Positions 14,379 through 24,187 are shown, counted from the first letter of the stretch. The stretch is 64,000 nt of DNA from Anaerotruncus colihominis (GCA_025146135.1 CP102255.1:1116001-1180000); one strand, 5' to 3'. Numbers and translations: made by a program. The notes: a model not told the origin generated them from the sequence alone.

Positions 14379-16535
14379 GTGAAGGCCAAACGAACAGGAA
14401 TTTTTCTGACAATCGGTATGATCGTCAAAAATGAACAGGAATACCTGCCCCGCTGCCTGGAGGCGCTGCGCCCCCTGCGCGAGGCTTTGCCATGTGAACT
14501 GATTATCACGGACACCGGCTCCACCGACAGGACGCTTGAAATCGCGGCGCAGTACGCGGACGAAGTGCGCCATTTCCAGTGGTGCGACGACTATGCGGCG
14601 GCGCGTAATACAACGCTGGAGAATATTTCCGGGGAATGGTATATGTATCTCGATGCGGATGAAATCTTTGATCCGGATATCTCCGGCGTGGTCGATTTTT
14701 TCAAGGGTCCGCTCTGTAAAAAGTTTCAGGCTGCGGCGCTGCGGTTTATCAACTATGATTCGCAGAACAAGCCGGCCGGCTCCTTTTATCCCACACGGAT
14801 TATAAAGCGTGCGCCGGGCCTGCACTTTGAGGGTGCGGTACATGAGCATCTGGTCAGCGATGTCAAAGACGGGTATGCGCTCCAAACCGTGGTGCGCCAC
14901 TATGGTTATATGGGCGAGCTTGCGCGCGTGAAGATGCTGCGTTATCGTCCCATGATGCTCGCAGAGCTTGAAAAAAATCCGGATGATCCGCGCATGCTGC
15001 GCCAGCTTGTCGACGGCTACGATCCGCATTATCCGGACGAGGCTGCACAGCGCAAAAAGCTGTTGGAGCGGTTGATTGCGATCTGCCTGGCGGATAAAAC
15101 GGTCAACCAGCGCCCTTTTGCTTTTTTGTCGCTTGTCCGCACGCAGTGGACGCAATCTGATTTTGAAGGGGTCCTTGATACCATCAGGCGGTATTTCAAG
15201 GAGAAGCTTATTAAAGGAGACAGCGCCGCCGATATCGATATGTATGCGATGCGCGGTTTCGCTCTGTTTAATTTAAAGCAGTTCGCGCCTGCGCTGGACG
15301 CGTTGGATGAATACAGGAGGCTGTACCGCGCGTTCTATGAGAGAAAGCTCGACCTGAGCGATATGGGTACCGTAGGGCTGCATGGGATCAATGATGAATA
15401 TCTGATGCGGTCGCTGTATGTCAGCACGCAGTGCTGTCTTGCCCTCAATGACAAAGAGCGCGCGAAAACGTATATCGGTCAGGTCGATATTTCATCCCTG
15501 GCGGCGGCTTATCCGGATTTGCCGTTTCTGGCAGACGAATTTGGATATATGCGTGCCAGCGGCGATTTTGCGCGGATGGGCGCGCTTTGCACACAGATTA
15601 TGGCTGTGAACGGCGAAAGCGTGCGGCTGCGGTTTTTCCAGCTCGTGGAAAAGGAGTTTCCTGTATTCGACAGTCAGAAGCTGGAAGCGGCCCGCGCGCT
15701 CGCAGCGGTGAAGGGAGAGCATAAATTTTTGACACTTCACCGGATGCGCGCGGCGCTCGCGGACGGTGACAGTTCACAGGCGGCTGCGCTGGCGCAGGCC
15801 TTGCTCGTGAAACAGGATGCCGGTGCGGACCCCTATTTCGCGGACGTCCTTTATTGTGTGATGCTCTGCGGGCAGCCGCTCGCGCCTGCGCTGGACGTGT
15901 TCGGCGCCGCTTTGGAGGAGACGCTCAACGTCCTGGCCGGGCAGCGTCCCGATTTTGACACGGCGGTCTGCGCGGCGTTCGGACGGGAGCCGTTCCCGCA
16001 AAGCGGCACGCCCGGGGAACTGTTCCGCCGCACGCGCGTTATGCTTCTGGCGCTCCTGCGCGGTACAGGCGCGGAGCAGGCGCGCCGGGATCAGCTCGCC
16101 GATCTTTATACGCGCGAGATCATTTCCTTTTGTGAACAGGTTTACAACCTTGCCGCGCTCCCGGAACAGGAGCGGTTTATCCTGCCGGCGGAGCATCGCT
16201 TTGCCCTTGGGATGCGTGAGGTGAACGCCGTTCTTGGGCAAGGGGACGCGGCGGCTTGCCTGCAAAAGCTCCAGGCGCTTTTGGATAGCTGTCCGACTAT
16301 GCATCGCCTGATAAAGCGCCGCTTGGATTCCATCGCGCGGCAAATTCAGGAGAAATCGGAGGCTGTCAATGAATTTGAGCGGCTGGCGATGTCTGTCAAG
16401 CAGCAGTTTTACGGCTTTTTAAAAGCAGGGCAGCGCGACGCCTGCGCCGAGGTTTTGAAGGCATATGCGGCGGTCAATCCGGACGATCCTGAAATCGATG
16501 TGATGCGGCGCGATTTTGAACAGTCGTTTCGCTGA
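14379..16535 (+). CDS. GT2 glycosyltransferase with long TPR-like C-terminal region
   Basis: Predicted soluble glycosyltransferase, 718 residues. The N-terminal ~230 residues are a GT2 domain: GMIVKNEQEYLPRCL, the nucleotide-sugar strand IITDTGSTDRT and the metal-binding DADE near MYLDADEIFD. The rest is helical and TPR-like. The GTG at 14379 follows AAGGAG; a longer frame would begin inside the flagellin terminator. It is the first gene after the flagellins, and similar GT2-TPR proteins glycosylate flagellin in clostridia, so it is a good candidate for the enzyme that first attaches sugar to flagellin. Confidence 0.88.
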   Translation: MKAKRTGIFLTIGMIVKNEQEYLPRCLEALRPLREALPCELIITDTGSTDRTLEIAAQYADEVRHFQWCDDYAAARNTTLENISGEWYMYLDADEIFDPDISGVVDFFKGPLCKKFQAAALRFINYDSQNKPAGSFYPTRIIKRAPGLHFEGAVHEHLVSDVKDGYALQTVVRHYGYMGELARVKMLRYRPMMLAELEKNPDDPRMLRQLVDGYDPHYPDEAAQRKKLLERLIAICLADKTVNQRPFAFLSLVRTQWTQSDFEGVLDTIRRYFKEKLIKGDSAADIDMYAMRGFALFNLKQFAPALDALDEYRRLYRAFYERKLDLSDMGTVGLHGINDEYLMRSLYVSTQCCLALNDKERAKTYIGQVDISSLAAAYPDLPFLADEFGYMRASGDFARMGALCTQIMAVNGESVRLRFFQLVEKEFPVFDSQKLEAARALAAVKGEHKFLTLHRMRAALADGDSSQAAALAQALLVKQDAGADPYFADVLYCVMLCGQPLAPALDVFGAALEETLNVLAGQRPDFDTAVCAAFGREPFPQSGTPGELFRRTRVMLLALLRGTGAEQARRDQLADLYTREIISFCEQVYNLAALPEQERFILPAEHRFALGMREVNAVLGQGDAAACLQKLQALLDSCPTMHRLIKRRLDSIARQIQEKSEAVNEFERLAMSVKQQFYGFLKAGQRDACAEVLKAYAAVNPDDPEIDVMRRDFEQSFR

Positions 16536-16557
16536 CAGCGTGAAATAGGGAGGAAAC

Positions 16558-17334
16558 ATGAAAGTTGTTATTTTGGCGGGCGGCCTTGGAACGCGCATAT
16601 CGGAGGAAAGCCACCTGCGTCCAAAGCCGATGATTGAAATCGGCGGCGCTCCGATTTTGTGGCATATCATGAAAATTTATTCGTATTACGGATACAATGA
16701 TTTTATCATCTGCTGCGGCTATAAGGGCCATATGATCAAGGAATATTTCGCCGATTATTACTTGCATCGGTCCGATATAACCTTTGATTTTTCCGACAAC
16801 AACAAGCTTGTCGTCCACAACAATGTGGCGGAGCCGTGGCGCGTGACCGTAGTCGACACGGGGCTGAACACACAGACGGGCGGCCGCGTAAAGCGGGTTC
16901 AAAAGTATATCGGGGACGAGCCGTTTATGCTCACCTATGGCGACGGCGTCAGCAATGTTGATCTTGACGCGCTTGTCCGCACGCACCAGACGTCCGGTAA
17001 GGCGGTCACACTGACGGCGATTCAGCCGGGAGGCCGGTTCGGCGTGCTGGATATTGAGGATTCGACCGGTACGATCACAGCGTTCCGGGAGAAAGCACGC
17101 GAGGACGGCGGTTGGATTAACGCGGGATTCATGGTGCTGGAACCGAAGGTGTTTGAATACCTGGACGGAGACGGCTGCATTTTGGAGCGCGCGCCGCTTG
17201 AACAAATGAGCCATGACGGACTTGTCGGCGTTTATAAGCACGGCGGCTTTTGGCAGTGCATGGACACGCAGCGCGACAAGCTTTTGCTGGAAAGCTATTG
17301 GCAGAACGGTACCGCGCCCTGGAAGCTCTGGTAA
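16558..17334 (+). CDS. rfbF: Glucose-1-phosphate cytidylyltransferase
   Basis: Makes CDP-glucose from CTP and glucose-1-phosphate, the entry point to CDP-deoxysugars. The 258-residue length and sequence match RfbF: the nucleotidyltransferase signature LAGGLGTRISEESHLRPKPM, ICCGYKGHMIKEYF, and GGRFGVLDIE. RBS AGGGAGG precedes ATG 16558. With the dehydratase at 19390 it should yield CDP-4-keto-6-deoxyglucose. Confidence 0.95.
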   Translation: MKVVILAGGLGTRISEESHLRPKPMIEIGGAPILWHIMKIYSYYGYNDFIICCGYKGHMIKEYFADYYLHRSDITFDFSDNNKLVVHNNVAEPWRVTVVDTGLNTQTGGRVKRVQKYIGDEPFMLTYGDGVSNVDLDALVRTHQTSGKAVTLTAIQPGGRFGVLDIEDSTGTITAFREKAREDGGWINAGFMVLEPKVFEYLDGDGCILERAPLEQMSHDGLVGVYKHGGFWQCMDTQRDKLLLESYWQNGTAPWKLW

Positions 17335-17417
17335 GGGCGTTCTCTGGCGGCCGGGGATTCAAAATGCGTTAATAGATAGACCCTATGCGGGATAAAGGAT
17401 AATAAAAGGAGATCGTT

Positions 17418-18524
17418 ATGATTATACGTGCCAAAACGAAGATGCTGTTTTCCGGAAAGCCGCTGACTGAAAAGCAGCAGGCCAACACCGATTTGAATTT
17501 GCGGGAAATTCAATCGGGCGCGACCGAACTGCGTTCCCTGCCGCGGCGGCTCGTGTTTGAACTGACGAACGCCTGCAATCTCAACTGCGTCATGTGCGGC
17601 CGCAATTCGGCGCACTTTAAGCCGACGATGTTCGATATGGAGTGGTTTGGCTGGTTTGAGTCCATGCTTGACACCGTCGAGGAGGTCACGCTGATGGGAT
17701 GGGGTGAGCCGACGGTGCATCCGTCCTTTCAGCAGATGCTGGAGATCATCAACCGCCACAGCGCGCGCAAATACTTCTGCACGAACGGCATGCTGCTCGA
17801 TAAGCTGCACAACGCAATTTTTGACAACCAGGTGGACGTGTTCGCCGTCAGCGTGGACGGTGCGCGCCCCGAGACGAACGACCGCATCCGGCGCGGCTCG
17901 GATCTTGTGAAGATCACCAGGGATCTCAAGGCGATTGAACAGACGAAAAAGGCAAACGGCCTTGCTTTCCCGTATATCAATTTTGTGTTTTGCGCGATGG
18001 CGTCCAATCTGCACGAGTTGCCGGATTTGGTGCGCCTGGCCGCTGAAATCGGCATTGAGGAGGTCAAGGTGGTCTATCTCACCGTCTTTGACGACGCGCT
18101 GCGCGCCGACAGCCTGTGGGACCGCCAAAGCGAGGTGCGCGACGTATTCGCGCAGGCCGAGCAGATCGGAAACGAGCTTGGCGTTGTGCTCAAGCTGCCG
18201 CACATCCAGGGTGAGGACGAAGCGGGCGACCGCGCGCACAAGGACTGCTTTGTCGCCTGGCGCGATTTCTTCTTAGGCTCCGACGGCTACGTACGCCCGT
18301 GTATGTCCACGCCGGTCAAGTTTTTCCCGTTTGACATGAAGCGGGATTTCATGGACATGTGGAATGACGGGAGCTACCGCCGCTACCGCGCCGGCGTCAA
18401 TGCCGCCGGAAAAATGGACGCGCCGTGCGCGCGCTGTTATCAATCGTCGCACGCGAACTGGAACCGCCGCGAGGCATTTTTGCAGATGGGGGAACAGTTT
18501 TCGCCCAACTGGCAGAAGGACTGA
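17418..18524 (+). CDS. Radical SAM/SPASM-type enzyme
   Basis: 368-residue radical SAM protein with the cluster motif CNLNCVMC (Cys 53, 57, 60) and the GWGEPTVHP glycine motif region. Its C-terminal SPASM-like part has RPCMST and CARCYQSS cysteines. It sits between the CDP-glucose synthase and a short-chain dehydrogenase, so a role in sugar modification (for example dehydration, epimerisation or carbon-carbon chemistry) is inferred; peptide modification is also possible for SPASM proteins. The substrate is unknown. RBS AAAGGAG precedes ATG 17418. Confidence 0.85.
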   Translation: MIIRAKTKMLFSGKPLTEKQQANTDLNLREIQSGATELRSLPRRLVFELTNACNLNCVMCGRNSAHFKPTMFDMEWFGWFESMLDTVEEVTLMGWGEPTVHPSFQQMLEIINRHSARKYFCTNGMLLDKLHNAIFDNQVDVFAVSVDGARPETNDRIRRGSDLVKITRDLKAIEQTKKANGLAFPYINFVFCAMASNLHELPDLVRLAAEIGIEEVKVVYLTVFDDALRADSLWDRQSEVRDVFAQAEQIGNELGVVLKLPHIQGEDEAGDRAHKDCFVAWRDFFLGSDGYVRPCMSTPVKFFPFDMKRDFMDMWNDGSYRRYRAGVNAAGKMDAPCARCYQSSHANWNRREAFLQMGEQFSPNWQKD

Positions 18525-18544
18525 GCATTCCGGAGGGGAACGAT

Positions 18545-19393
18545 TTGAAGGAAACGGTATTGGTTACAGGCGCAAACGGCTTTATCGGGCGCTATGTCGT
18601 CGGGCTTCTGGAATGCGATTATACGGTCGTCAAGGTGGAAACGGATATCTTTGCGCTTGACTGGGACGCTTATCTCAGAAATATCCGCCCTGATTACCTG
18701 ATTCATCTCGCCTGGGTGACGGGAGAAGGTTATCAGGACGCGCCGGAAAATGTTTTGTGGGTGCAGAAAAGCATCGAGCTTTACCGCGCGTTTTTTGCGC
18801 AGGGAGGCAGGCGTGCCGTTTTTGTCGGGACAGAGCAGGAATACCGGCGCAGCGACGCCCCGCTTGATGAAAACGCGCCGCTAAAGCCGGATTCGCTTTA
18901 TGCGGAGTGCAAGGCGGACCTCGGGCGTATTCTGCTTAAGGACAGCGCCGTGCGCAAAAACGGCTTTGTCTGGTGCAGGTTGTTTTTCGTTTATGGCGGC
19001 GGCGAGAAGCCGCGCAGACTCATGCCGTCGCTGCTGCGCGGCTTTTTAAGCGGGGAACGGCCCGTCTGCTCCTATGAGGGCTATGTCCGCGACTATCTTT
19101 ATGTCAAGGATGCGGCGGCTGCGTTGCGCGCCTGTCTGTTTTCCGATTACATAGGGGCCGTCAATGTTGCAGGCGGCGCGCGCACGACCATCGGAGAGAT
19201 CGCACGGACGGCCGCCGCCGTGTGCGGCGGCGGGCAGGCCGCGCACAAGCCGCTTGAAGCGTGCGGGGGACAGCCGATGTGCGTACAGGCGGACGTCTCG
19301 CGCCTGCGTTCCCTCGGCTGGGTCCCGCGCTATACGCTGGAGGCGGGCCTGCGCGAGCAGGCGCATGAGCTGCGCGGGCAGGTGCGGCCATGA
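18545..19393 (+). CDS. NAD-dependent epimerase/dehydratase (extended SDR)
   Basis: 282-residue sugar-nucleotide SDR. The N-terminal Rossmann motif is VTGANGFIG and the catalytic Tyr/Lys lie in YAECK. Start TTG 18545 follows GGAGGGG; frames opening upstream overlap the radical SAM gene. Its stop overlaps the next ATG (ATGA), which implies coupling to the CDP-glucose dehydratase. Probably a reductase or epimerase acting on the CDP-linked intermediate; the exact step is not determined. It is related to the SDR at 22137. Confidence 0.87.
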   Translation: MKETVLVTGANGFIGRYVVGLLECDYTVVKVETDIFALDWDAYLRNIRPDYLIHLAWVTGEGYQDAPENVLWVQKSIELYRAFFAQGGRRAVFVGTEQEYRRSDAPLDENAPLKPDSLYAECKADLGRILLKDSAVRKNGFVWCRLFFVYGGGEKPRRLMPSLLRGFLSGERPVCSYEGYVRDYLYVKDAAAALRACLFSDYIGAVNVAGGARTTIGEIARTAAAVCGGGQAAHKPLEACGGQPMCVQADVSRLRSLGWVPRYTLEAGLREQAHELRGQVRP

Positions 19394-20406
19394 CGCCGCA
19401 GTTCTGGCGCGGACGGCGCGTGCTTGTTACAGGGCACACAGGCTTCAAAGGAACCTGGCTGTGCAAGTGGCTCGATCTGCTGGGAGCGCGCGTCTTGGGA
19501 TTTTCCCTGCCGCCGGACGGCTACAGCCTGTATCCGTCGGCCGGGCTTTCACGGCTTCACGAGAGCGTGTACGGCGATGTGTCTGACTGGCAGGCGTTTC
19601 ATGCAGCGTACCGCGCCTTTGACCCGGAAATTGTGTTCCATCTGGCCGCCCAGGCCATCGTTGGGGAGGCTGCAAAGCATCCCCGCGAGACGTTTTTGTC
19701 GAACGCGATGGGCGCGGTCAATGTGCTTGAGTGCATGCGCGCGTCCGATACGGTGCGCGCGGCTGTGATTGTCACCAGCGATAAGGTTTATGAGAACAAT
19801 GAAACGGGCGAGGCGTTTTTGGAGGATGCGCGCCTTGGCGGAGATGAGCCGTATGCGGCCAGCAAGAGCTGCCAGGAGCTTGCCGCCGGTGCATACCGGC
19901 GCATTTACTTCGCGCCGCGCGGCGTGGGAGTAGCGACTGCGCGGGCAAGCAACGTCTACTGCGGCGGCGACCTGCATTACGACCGTTTGATCCCGCATCT
20001 GATCCGTGCGGCGCTTGCCGGCCAGCCGGCGCAGCTGCGCAGTCCGGACGCGGTGCGCCCGTGGCAGTATCTTCCCGATCTGCTGCGGGGATATCTGACT
20101 TTGGCCGAACGCCTGTATAAAGAACCGGAGTGCTTTAGCCAGGCGTGGAATTTTGGGCCGTCTTCCGGAGAGCTTTATACCGTCGGCGATATCGCGCGCA
20201 TGATCGGCGGGCAGGCGCCTCTGCCGGGCGAGCGGCGCTTTTCAGAGGCGGGCCTTTTGCGGATCGATTCGGAAAAAAGCCGCCGGCTGCTCGGCTGGGC
20301 GCCGCACACGGCGCTGCCGGAGGGTTTGCGGCGCACAATGGCGTTTTACCGCAGTTTGGACGGCGGCGCGTCCGCCGGCGCTTTGATGGCCGGGGAGCTT
20401 GAATAA
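19390..20406 (+). CDS. rfbG: CDP-glucose 4,6-dehydratase
   Basis: Converts CDP-glucose to CDP-4-keto-6-deoxyglucose with bound NAD+. The 338-residue protein has VTGHTGFKGTWL (characteristic GHTGFKG of RfbG), catalytic YAASK, and the RPWQYLPDLLRGYL segment. It is slightly shorter than many RfbG proteins (about 355). It overlaps the upstream SDR by 4 bases. Confidence 0.94.
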   Translation: MTPQFWRGRRVLVTGHTGFKGTWLCKWLDLLGARVLGFSLPPDGYSLYPSAGLSRLHESVYGDVSDWQAFHAAYRAFDPEIVFHLAAQAIVGEAAKHPRETFLSNAMGAVNVLECMRASDTVRAAVIVTSDKVYENNETGEAFLEDARLGGDEPYAASKSCQELAAGAYRRIYFAPRGVGVATARASNVYCGGDLHYDRLIPHLIRAALAGQPAQLRSPDAVRPWQYLPDLLRGYLTLAERLYKEPECFSQAWNFGPSSGELYTVGDIARMIGGQAPLPGERRFSEAGLLRIDSEKSRRLLGWAPHTALPEGLRRTMAFYRSLDGGASAGALMAGELE

Positions 20407-20425
20407 TGGAATGGAGGGACCAGGA

Positions 20426-21223
20426 TTGGATCAGAAACAAATTGACGCGTGCAGGGCGCTTTCAAAGAGCATCCGCCGCGATGTACTCAAAATGACATGG
20501 GAGCGCAAAGCGGCGTTTATTGGGACGTCCTTTTCCTGTGCGGACATTCTGGGCGTTCTTTACGGCGGCTTTTATCATCAGGACGACGATTTGATGATTA
20601 TGAGCAAAGGGCATGGCGCGAGCGCTTGGTACGCGGCGCTCGCCGAGGCCGGTGCGTTTGACCGCGAACGTCTGTTTAAGGAGTTCAATGTAAGCGGTTT
20701 TCATATGGGGGTGCACCCCAAGCGGAACAGCTTGCCCGGTATCCGCACATCAACCGGCTCCCTCGGCCATGGGCTTGGCCTGGCGGCCGGCGCGGCGCTG
20801 GCCAAAAAGGCGAATAACCGCCCCGGCCGCGCATATGTGATTCTGGGGGACGGCGAATGCAACGAGGGTTCCGTATGGGAAGGCTTTCTCTTTGCGCACC
20901 GCTATGGACTCGATAATCTGACAGCGGTCATCGACCGCAACCGCCTGCAATCATATGCGCACGACGACAAGGTGCTTGATATGGGCGATATGAACGAAAA
21001 GCTGCTTGCCATGGGCTGGGACAGCGTTTCGGTGGACGGGCACGACCATGCCGCGCTCTGGGAGGCGTTCGCGCGCGCTGCACGTGGCAGGCCGATGGCG
21101 ATTGTCGCCAACACCGTTAAGGGAAAAGGCGTTTCCCTGTTTGAGGACAAGGTGCTTTGGCATTATAAATGGCCGGAGGACGAGCATTACGAGCAGGCGC
21201 TGAAGGAGTTGGAACAGGCATGA
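20426..21223 (+). CDS. Transketolase N-terminal subunit (thiamine-diphosphate domain)
   Basis: One half of a split transketolase, 265 residues. The ThDP/metal motif begins GDGECNEGSVWEG and the invariant SKGHGASAWY, TSTGSLGHGLG and TVKGKG segments are present. TTG 20426 is preferred because GGAGGGA lies 6 bases upstream; an ATG at 20411 is also in frame. It overlaps the C-terminal subunit gene by 4 bases. Its place inside a CDP-deoxysugar cluster suggests it transfers a two-carbon ketol unit in sugar-nucleotide synthesis rather than in the pentose phosphate pathway. Confidence 0.9.
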   Translation: MDQKQIDACRALSKSIRRDVLKMTWERKAAFIGTSFSCADILGVLYGGFYHQDDDLMIMSKGHGASAWYAALAEAGAFDRERLFKEFNVSGFHMGVHPKRNSLPGIRTSTGSLGHGLGLAAGAALAKKANNRPGRAYVILGDGECNEGSVWEGFLFAHRYGLDNLTAVIDRNRLQSYAHDDKVLDMGDMNEKLLAMGWDSVSVDGHDHAALWEAFARAARGRPMAIVANTVKGKGVSLFEDKVLWHYKWPEDEHYEQALKELEQA

Positions 21224-22140
21224 GAAACGCATTTGTCAATACGCTGATAGATTGTGCTAGGCAGGACCCTGCGGTGGCGCTCTTGATGGCGGAGGTCGGG
21301 TTCTCCGTCGTGGAGCCGTTTGAGAAGGAATTCCCCTCGCGTTTTTATAATACGGGCATCGCGGAACAAAACCTTGTGCTGACGGCTGCGGGCATGGCGC
21401 TGGAGGGGATGCGCCCGGTGGCCTATTCGATGTCAGCCTTTCTGGCGTCGCGCGCGTTCGAGCTGATCAAGGTCAGCGTGTGCTATCAGGATTTGCCGGT
21501 CGTGCTGGCCAGCATTGGGACCGGGCTTTCCTACAGCGAGCTTGGCGCGACGCATCATGCGACCGAGGAAAGCGCCCTGATGCGCGTGTTGCCGAATTTG
21601 AACGTGTTTTTCCCGGCGGATGGGGCGGAGCTTTCCGAGGCGCTGCGGTTCGCGCTGCGCGCGGAGCACCCGAGCTATATCAGCTTCCCGAAGCTGCCGG
21701 ACAAGCCGCTGCCAGCGCATCCGTTCGAGATGGGGAAGGCAGTCCGTTACCGGGACGGCGGCGACGGCGCCGTGCTTGCAATCGGGCACAGCGTTGTGGA
21801 GGCGCTCGCGGCCGCGCAGGCGCTTGAACAGCAGGGGATCCGGCTTTCAGTTTATGGATTTCATACCGTCAAGCCGTTTGACCGCAGCGCGGTGCTTGAG
21901 GCGTGCGCGACGGGCAGTTTGTTTGTTGTTGACGAGCATCAGCAGTGCGCGGGTATTGCGGGTGAGGCGGCAAAGGCTGTTCTGGAAGGCGGAAAGACGC
22001 TGCGCCATTTCTGTGATTATTCCATTCCCGACTGTTTCTCAGATCACGTGGCGCGTTATGCACAAATGCAGGAGGAATACGGCCTGTCAGCCGCGCGCCT
22101 TGCACAGCGCATCGGTGAAACGCTCGGAGGCGGGCGATGA
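21220..22140 (+). CDS. Transketolase C-terminal subunit (pyrimidine and transketolase-C domains)
   Basis: Partner of the preceding gene, 306 residues. It has the PYR domain with the catalytic-Glu region FYNTGIAEQNLV, the GLSYSELGATHHATEE loop and a C-terminal transketolase domain (VYGFHTVKPFD). The two genes overlap (ATGA), as expected for subunits of one complex. It overlaps the next SDR by another ATGA. Confidence 0.9.
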   Translation: MRNAFVNTLIDCARQDPAVALLMAEVGFSVVEPFEKEFPSRFYNTGIAEQNLVLTAAGMALEGMRPVAYSMSAFLASRAFELIKVSVCYQDLPVVLASIGTGLSYSELGATHHATEESALMRVLPNLNVFFPADGAELSEALRFALRAEHPSYISFPKLPDKPLPAHPFEMGKAVRYRDGGDGAVLAIGHSVVEALAAAQALEQQGIRLSVYGFHTVKPFDRSAVLEACATGSLFVVDEHQQCAGIAGEAAKAVLEGGKTLRHFCDYSIPDCFSDHVARYAQMQEEYGLSAARLAQRIGETLGGGR

Positions 22141-23042
22141 AGCGGGTGCTTGTCACCGGTGCGAGCGGCCTTTTGGGACGCGCGCTGCTGCCGCGTCTGC
22201 TTGACGCGGGATATGAGGTGCACGCCGTCACAACGGATGCGGCGCGTCTTGCCTTCGCGCCCGGCGCGCAGGCGCAGACGGCCGACCTGCGTGACGGCGC
22301 TGTCTGCCGCGCAGTTGTGGAACGTGTGCGTCCCGAAGCCCTTGTGCATCTCGCATGGGATCAGAAGGATGCCGGTTTTCGCAACGCGCCGGCAAACCTG
22401 GACTGGCTCTCTATCAGCGTCAATCTGCTGCGGGCCTTTTATGACTGCGGCGGAAAACGGTTTTTATTCGCCGGTACAAGCTCGGAATACGACGGCCGCA
22501 GCGGGCGTATGGAGGAGACGGCCGCCGCGCGGCCCGTTTCCATGTATGGACAGTGTAAGCGCGCGTTTTCCGAGACGCTTCAGGCATTCGCCGGACAATA
22601 TGGCGTCAGCGCGGTGACAGCGCGCTATTTCACAATCTACGGGGAGCACGACGGACATGCCTTCGGCGCGATCCCGGCGGCCACCGCCGATTTTCTGGCG
22701 GGGCGGCCGGTTGCCTGCCGCGCGCCGAACACGCTGCGCGATTATATCTATGTCGGCGACGCGGCGGCCGCGACGCTATTGCTTCTGGAAAGCGAACTCT
22801 GCGGCGCGGTCAATGTCGCCTCCGGCGTGCCGCGCTCCATGCGCGCGGTGTTTACCGCGCTTGCCCGCGCCGCGGACGCGCTGCCGCTGCTCTCCTTCGA
22901 AAATGAGGATCAGCCCGGCGATATTCTTGTCGCGGATACGGGCAGGCTCAACCGGGAGCTTGGCTTTACCTGCCGTATGAACTTTGAGGAAGGGCTGCGG
23001 CGCACGGTGGCCTGGCGCAGAAAACAGGGGGGACATTCTTGA
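22137..23042 (+). CDS. NAD-dependent epimerase/dehydratase (extended SDR)
   Basis: 301-residue sugar-nucleotide SDR with VTGASGLLGRALL and catalytic YGQCK. Overlaps on both sides (ATGA with the transketolase subunit, TTGA with glf) place it in the same translational unit. It probably reduces or epimerises the sugar produced by the dehydratase/transketolase steps. The exact reaction is unknown. Confidence 0.86.
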   Translation: MKRVLVTGASGLLGRALLPRLLDAGYEVHAVTTDAARLAFAPGAQAQTADLRDGAVCRAVVERVRPEALVHLAWDQKDAGFRNAPANLDWLSISVNLLRAFYDCGGKRFLFAGTSSEYDGRSGRMEETAAARPVSMYGQCKRAFSETLQAFAGQYGVSAVTARYFTIYGEHDGHAFGAIPAATADFLAGRPVACRAPNTLRDYIYVGDAAAATLLLLESELCGAVNVASGVPRSMRAVFTALARAADALPLLSFENEDQPGDILVADTGRLNRELGFTCRMNFEEGLRRTVAWRRKQGGHS

Positions 23043-24181
23043 AGTATGATCTGATCGTCGCGGGCTGCGGCTTTTCCGGCGCTGTGATCGCCCATCTGGC
23101 GGCTAAACGCGGAGACAGGGTGCTTTTGGTGGAAAAACGCGGCCACATCGCCGGCAATATGTACGACTATGTGGATGAGGCGGGTATCCTGGTCCAGAAG
23201 TACGGACCGCATTCCCTGCATACGAACCATGCGCGCGTGCGCGCGTTTTTGTCCGGCCTGTGGGAGTGGGAGCCGTTTATCCTGCGTGCACGCGCGATGA
23301 TCCGCGGCCGGGCAACGCCGTCCCCCTTCAACCTGAAAACGATCGACGATTATTATGCGCCCGACAGGGCCGGACAGCTTAAGGAGCGTCTAAAGGCCGT
23401 TTACGGCGATGCGAAAAAGACGACGATTGTCGAGCTGCTCGAATCGCCCGACCCGGTTATCCGGGAGTATGCACAGTTTTTGTTTGAGGAGGACTACCGG
23501 CCGTATACAGCCAAGCAGTGGGGAATCGCGCCGGAGACGCTTGATGTAAGCGTTTTAAAACGCGTGCCGGTGCGGCTCGACTACACGGACGCGTATTTCG
23601 ACGACGATTGGCAGGTGCTCCCGAAAAAAAGCTTTACCGCTTTTTTTGAGCGTGTGCTCGATCTGCCGGGAATTGAACTGCGCCTTAGGACAAACATACT
23701 CGATCACCTCTCGCTTGACAGCGAATCGGGAACGCTTTCCTTTGACGGTCAGACAGCGGGCGTCCCTGTCGTATATACAGGCCCGCTTGACGAGCTGTTC
23801 GGCTGCTGCTATGGCAGCCTGCCGTACCGTTCGCTGCGGTTTGAGTGGAAAACGCTGGAGATGGACAGCTTTCAGGAAACGCCCGGCGTCGCCCATCCAA
23901 AGGCTGAGGGCTTTACGCGCATCACGGAATATACAAAGCAGCCGCCGCAGGACGGGCATGGACGCACAACGATCGCGGTGGAGTATCCCGCGCCCTATCA
24001 GCCGGGCGGGGAGGCGTACTATCCGATCCTGACTGAGCAGTCGCAGCGGCTGGCGGCGCGTTACCGCACACTTGCGCAGCGGTTTCCGCATCTTTATTTG
24101 TGCGGACGGTTGGCCGATTTTAAATACTACAATATGGATGAAGCGGTTTTGCGCGCGCTGGAATTGTTTGAAACGCTTTGA
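23039..24181 (+). CDS. glf: UDP-galactopyranose mutase
   Basis: Flavoenzyme that interconverts UDP-galactopyranose and UDP-galactofuranose. 380 residues. The FAD-binding GCGFSGAVIAHLAAKRG is followed by the family hallmark KRGHIAGNMYD, and the C-terminal LCGRLADFKYYNMDEA is diagnostic. The TTG start at 23039 follows GGGGGGA and overlaps the previous stop. Its presence predicts galactofuranose in the final glycan. Confidence 0.94.
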   Translation: MKYDLIVAGCGFSGAVIAHLAAKRGDRVLLVEKRGHIAGNMYDYVDEAGILVQKYGPHSLHTNHARVRAFLSGLWEWEPFILRARAMIRGRATPSPFNLKTIDDYYAPDRAGQLKERLKAVYGDAKKTTIVELLESPDPVIREYAQFLFEEDYRPYTAKQWGIAPETLDVSVLKRVPVRLDYTDAYFDDDWQVLPKKSFTAFFERVLDLPGIELRLRTNILDHLSLDSESGTLSFDGQTAGVPVVYTGPLDELFGCCYGSLPYRSLRFEWKTLEMDSFQETPGVAHPKAEGFTRITEYTKQPPQDGHGRTTIAVEYPAPYQPGGEAYYPILTEQSQRLAARYRTLAQRFPHLYLCGRLADFKYYNMDEAVLRALELFETL

Positions 24182-24187
24182 GGGTAG

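Noticed and set aside
20426-22140. Split transketolase as ordinary pentose-phosphate enzyme
   Set aside because: Not excluded biochemically, but overlapping reading frames inside a CDP-deoxysugar operon argue for a dedicated role in sugar-nucleotide synthesis.
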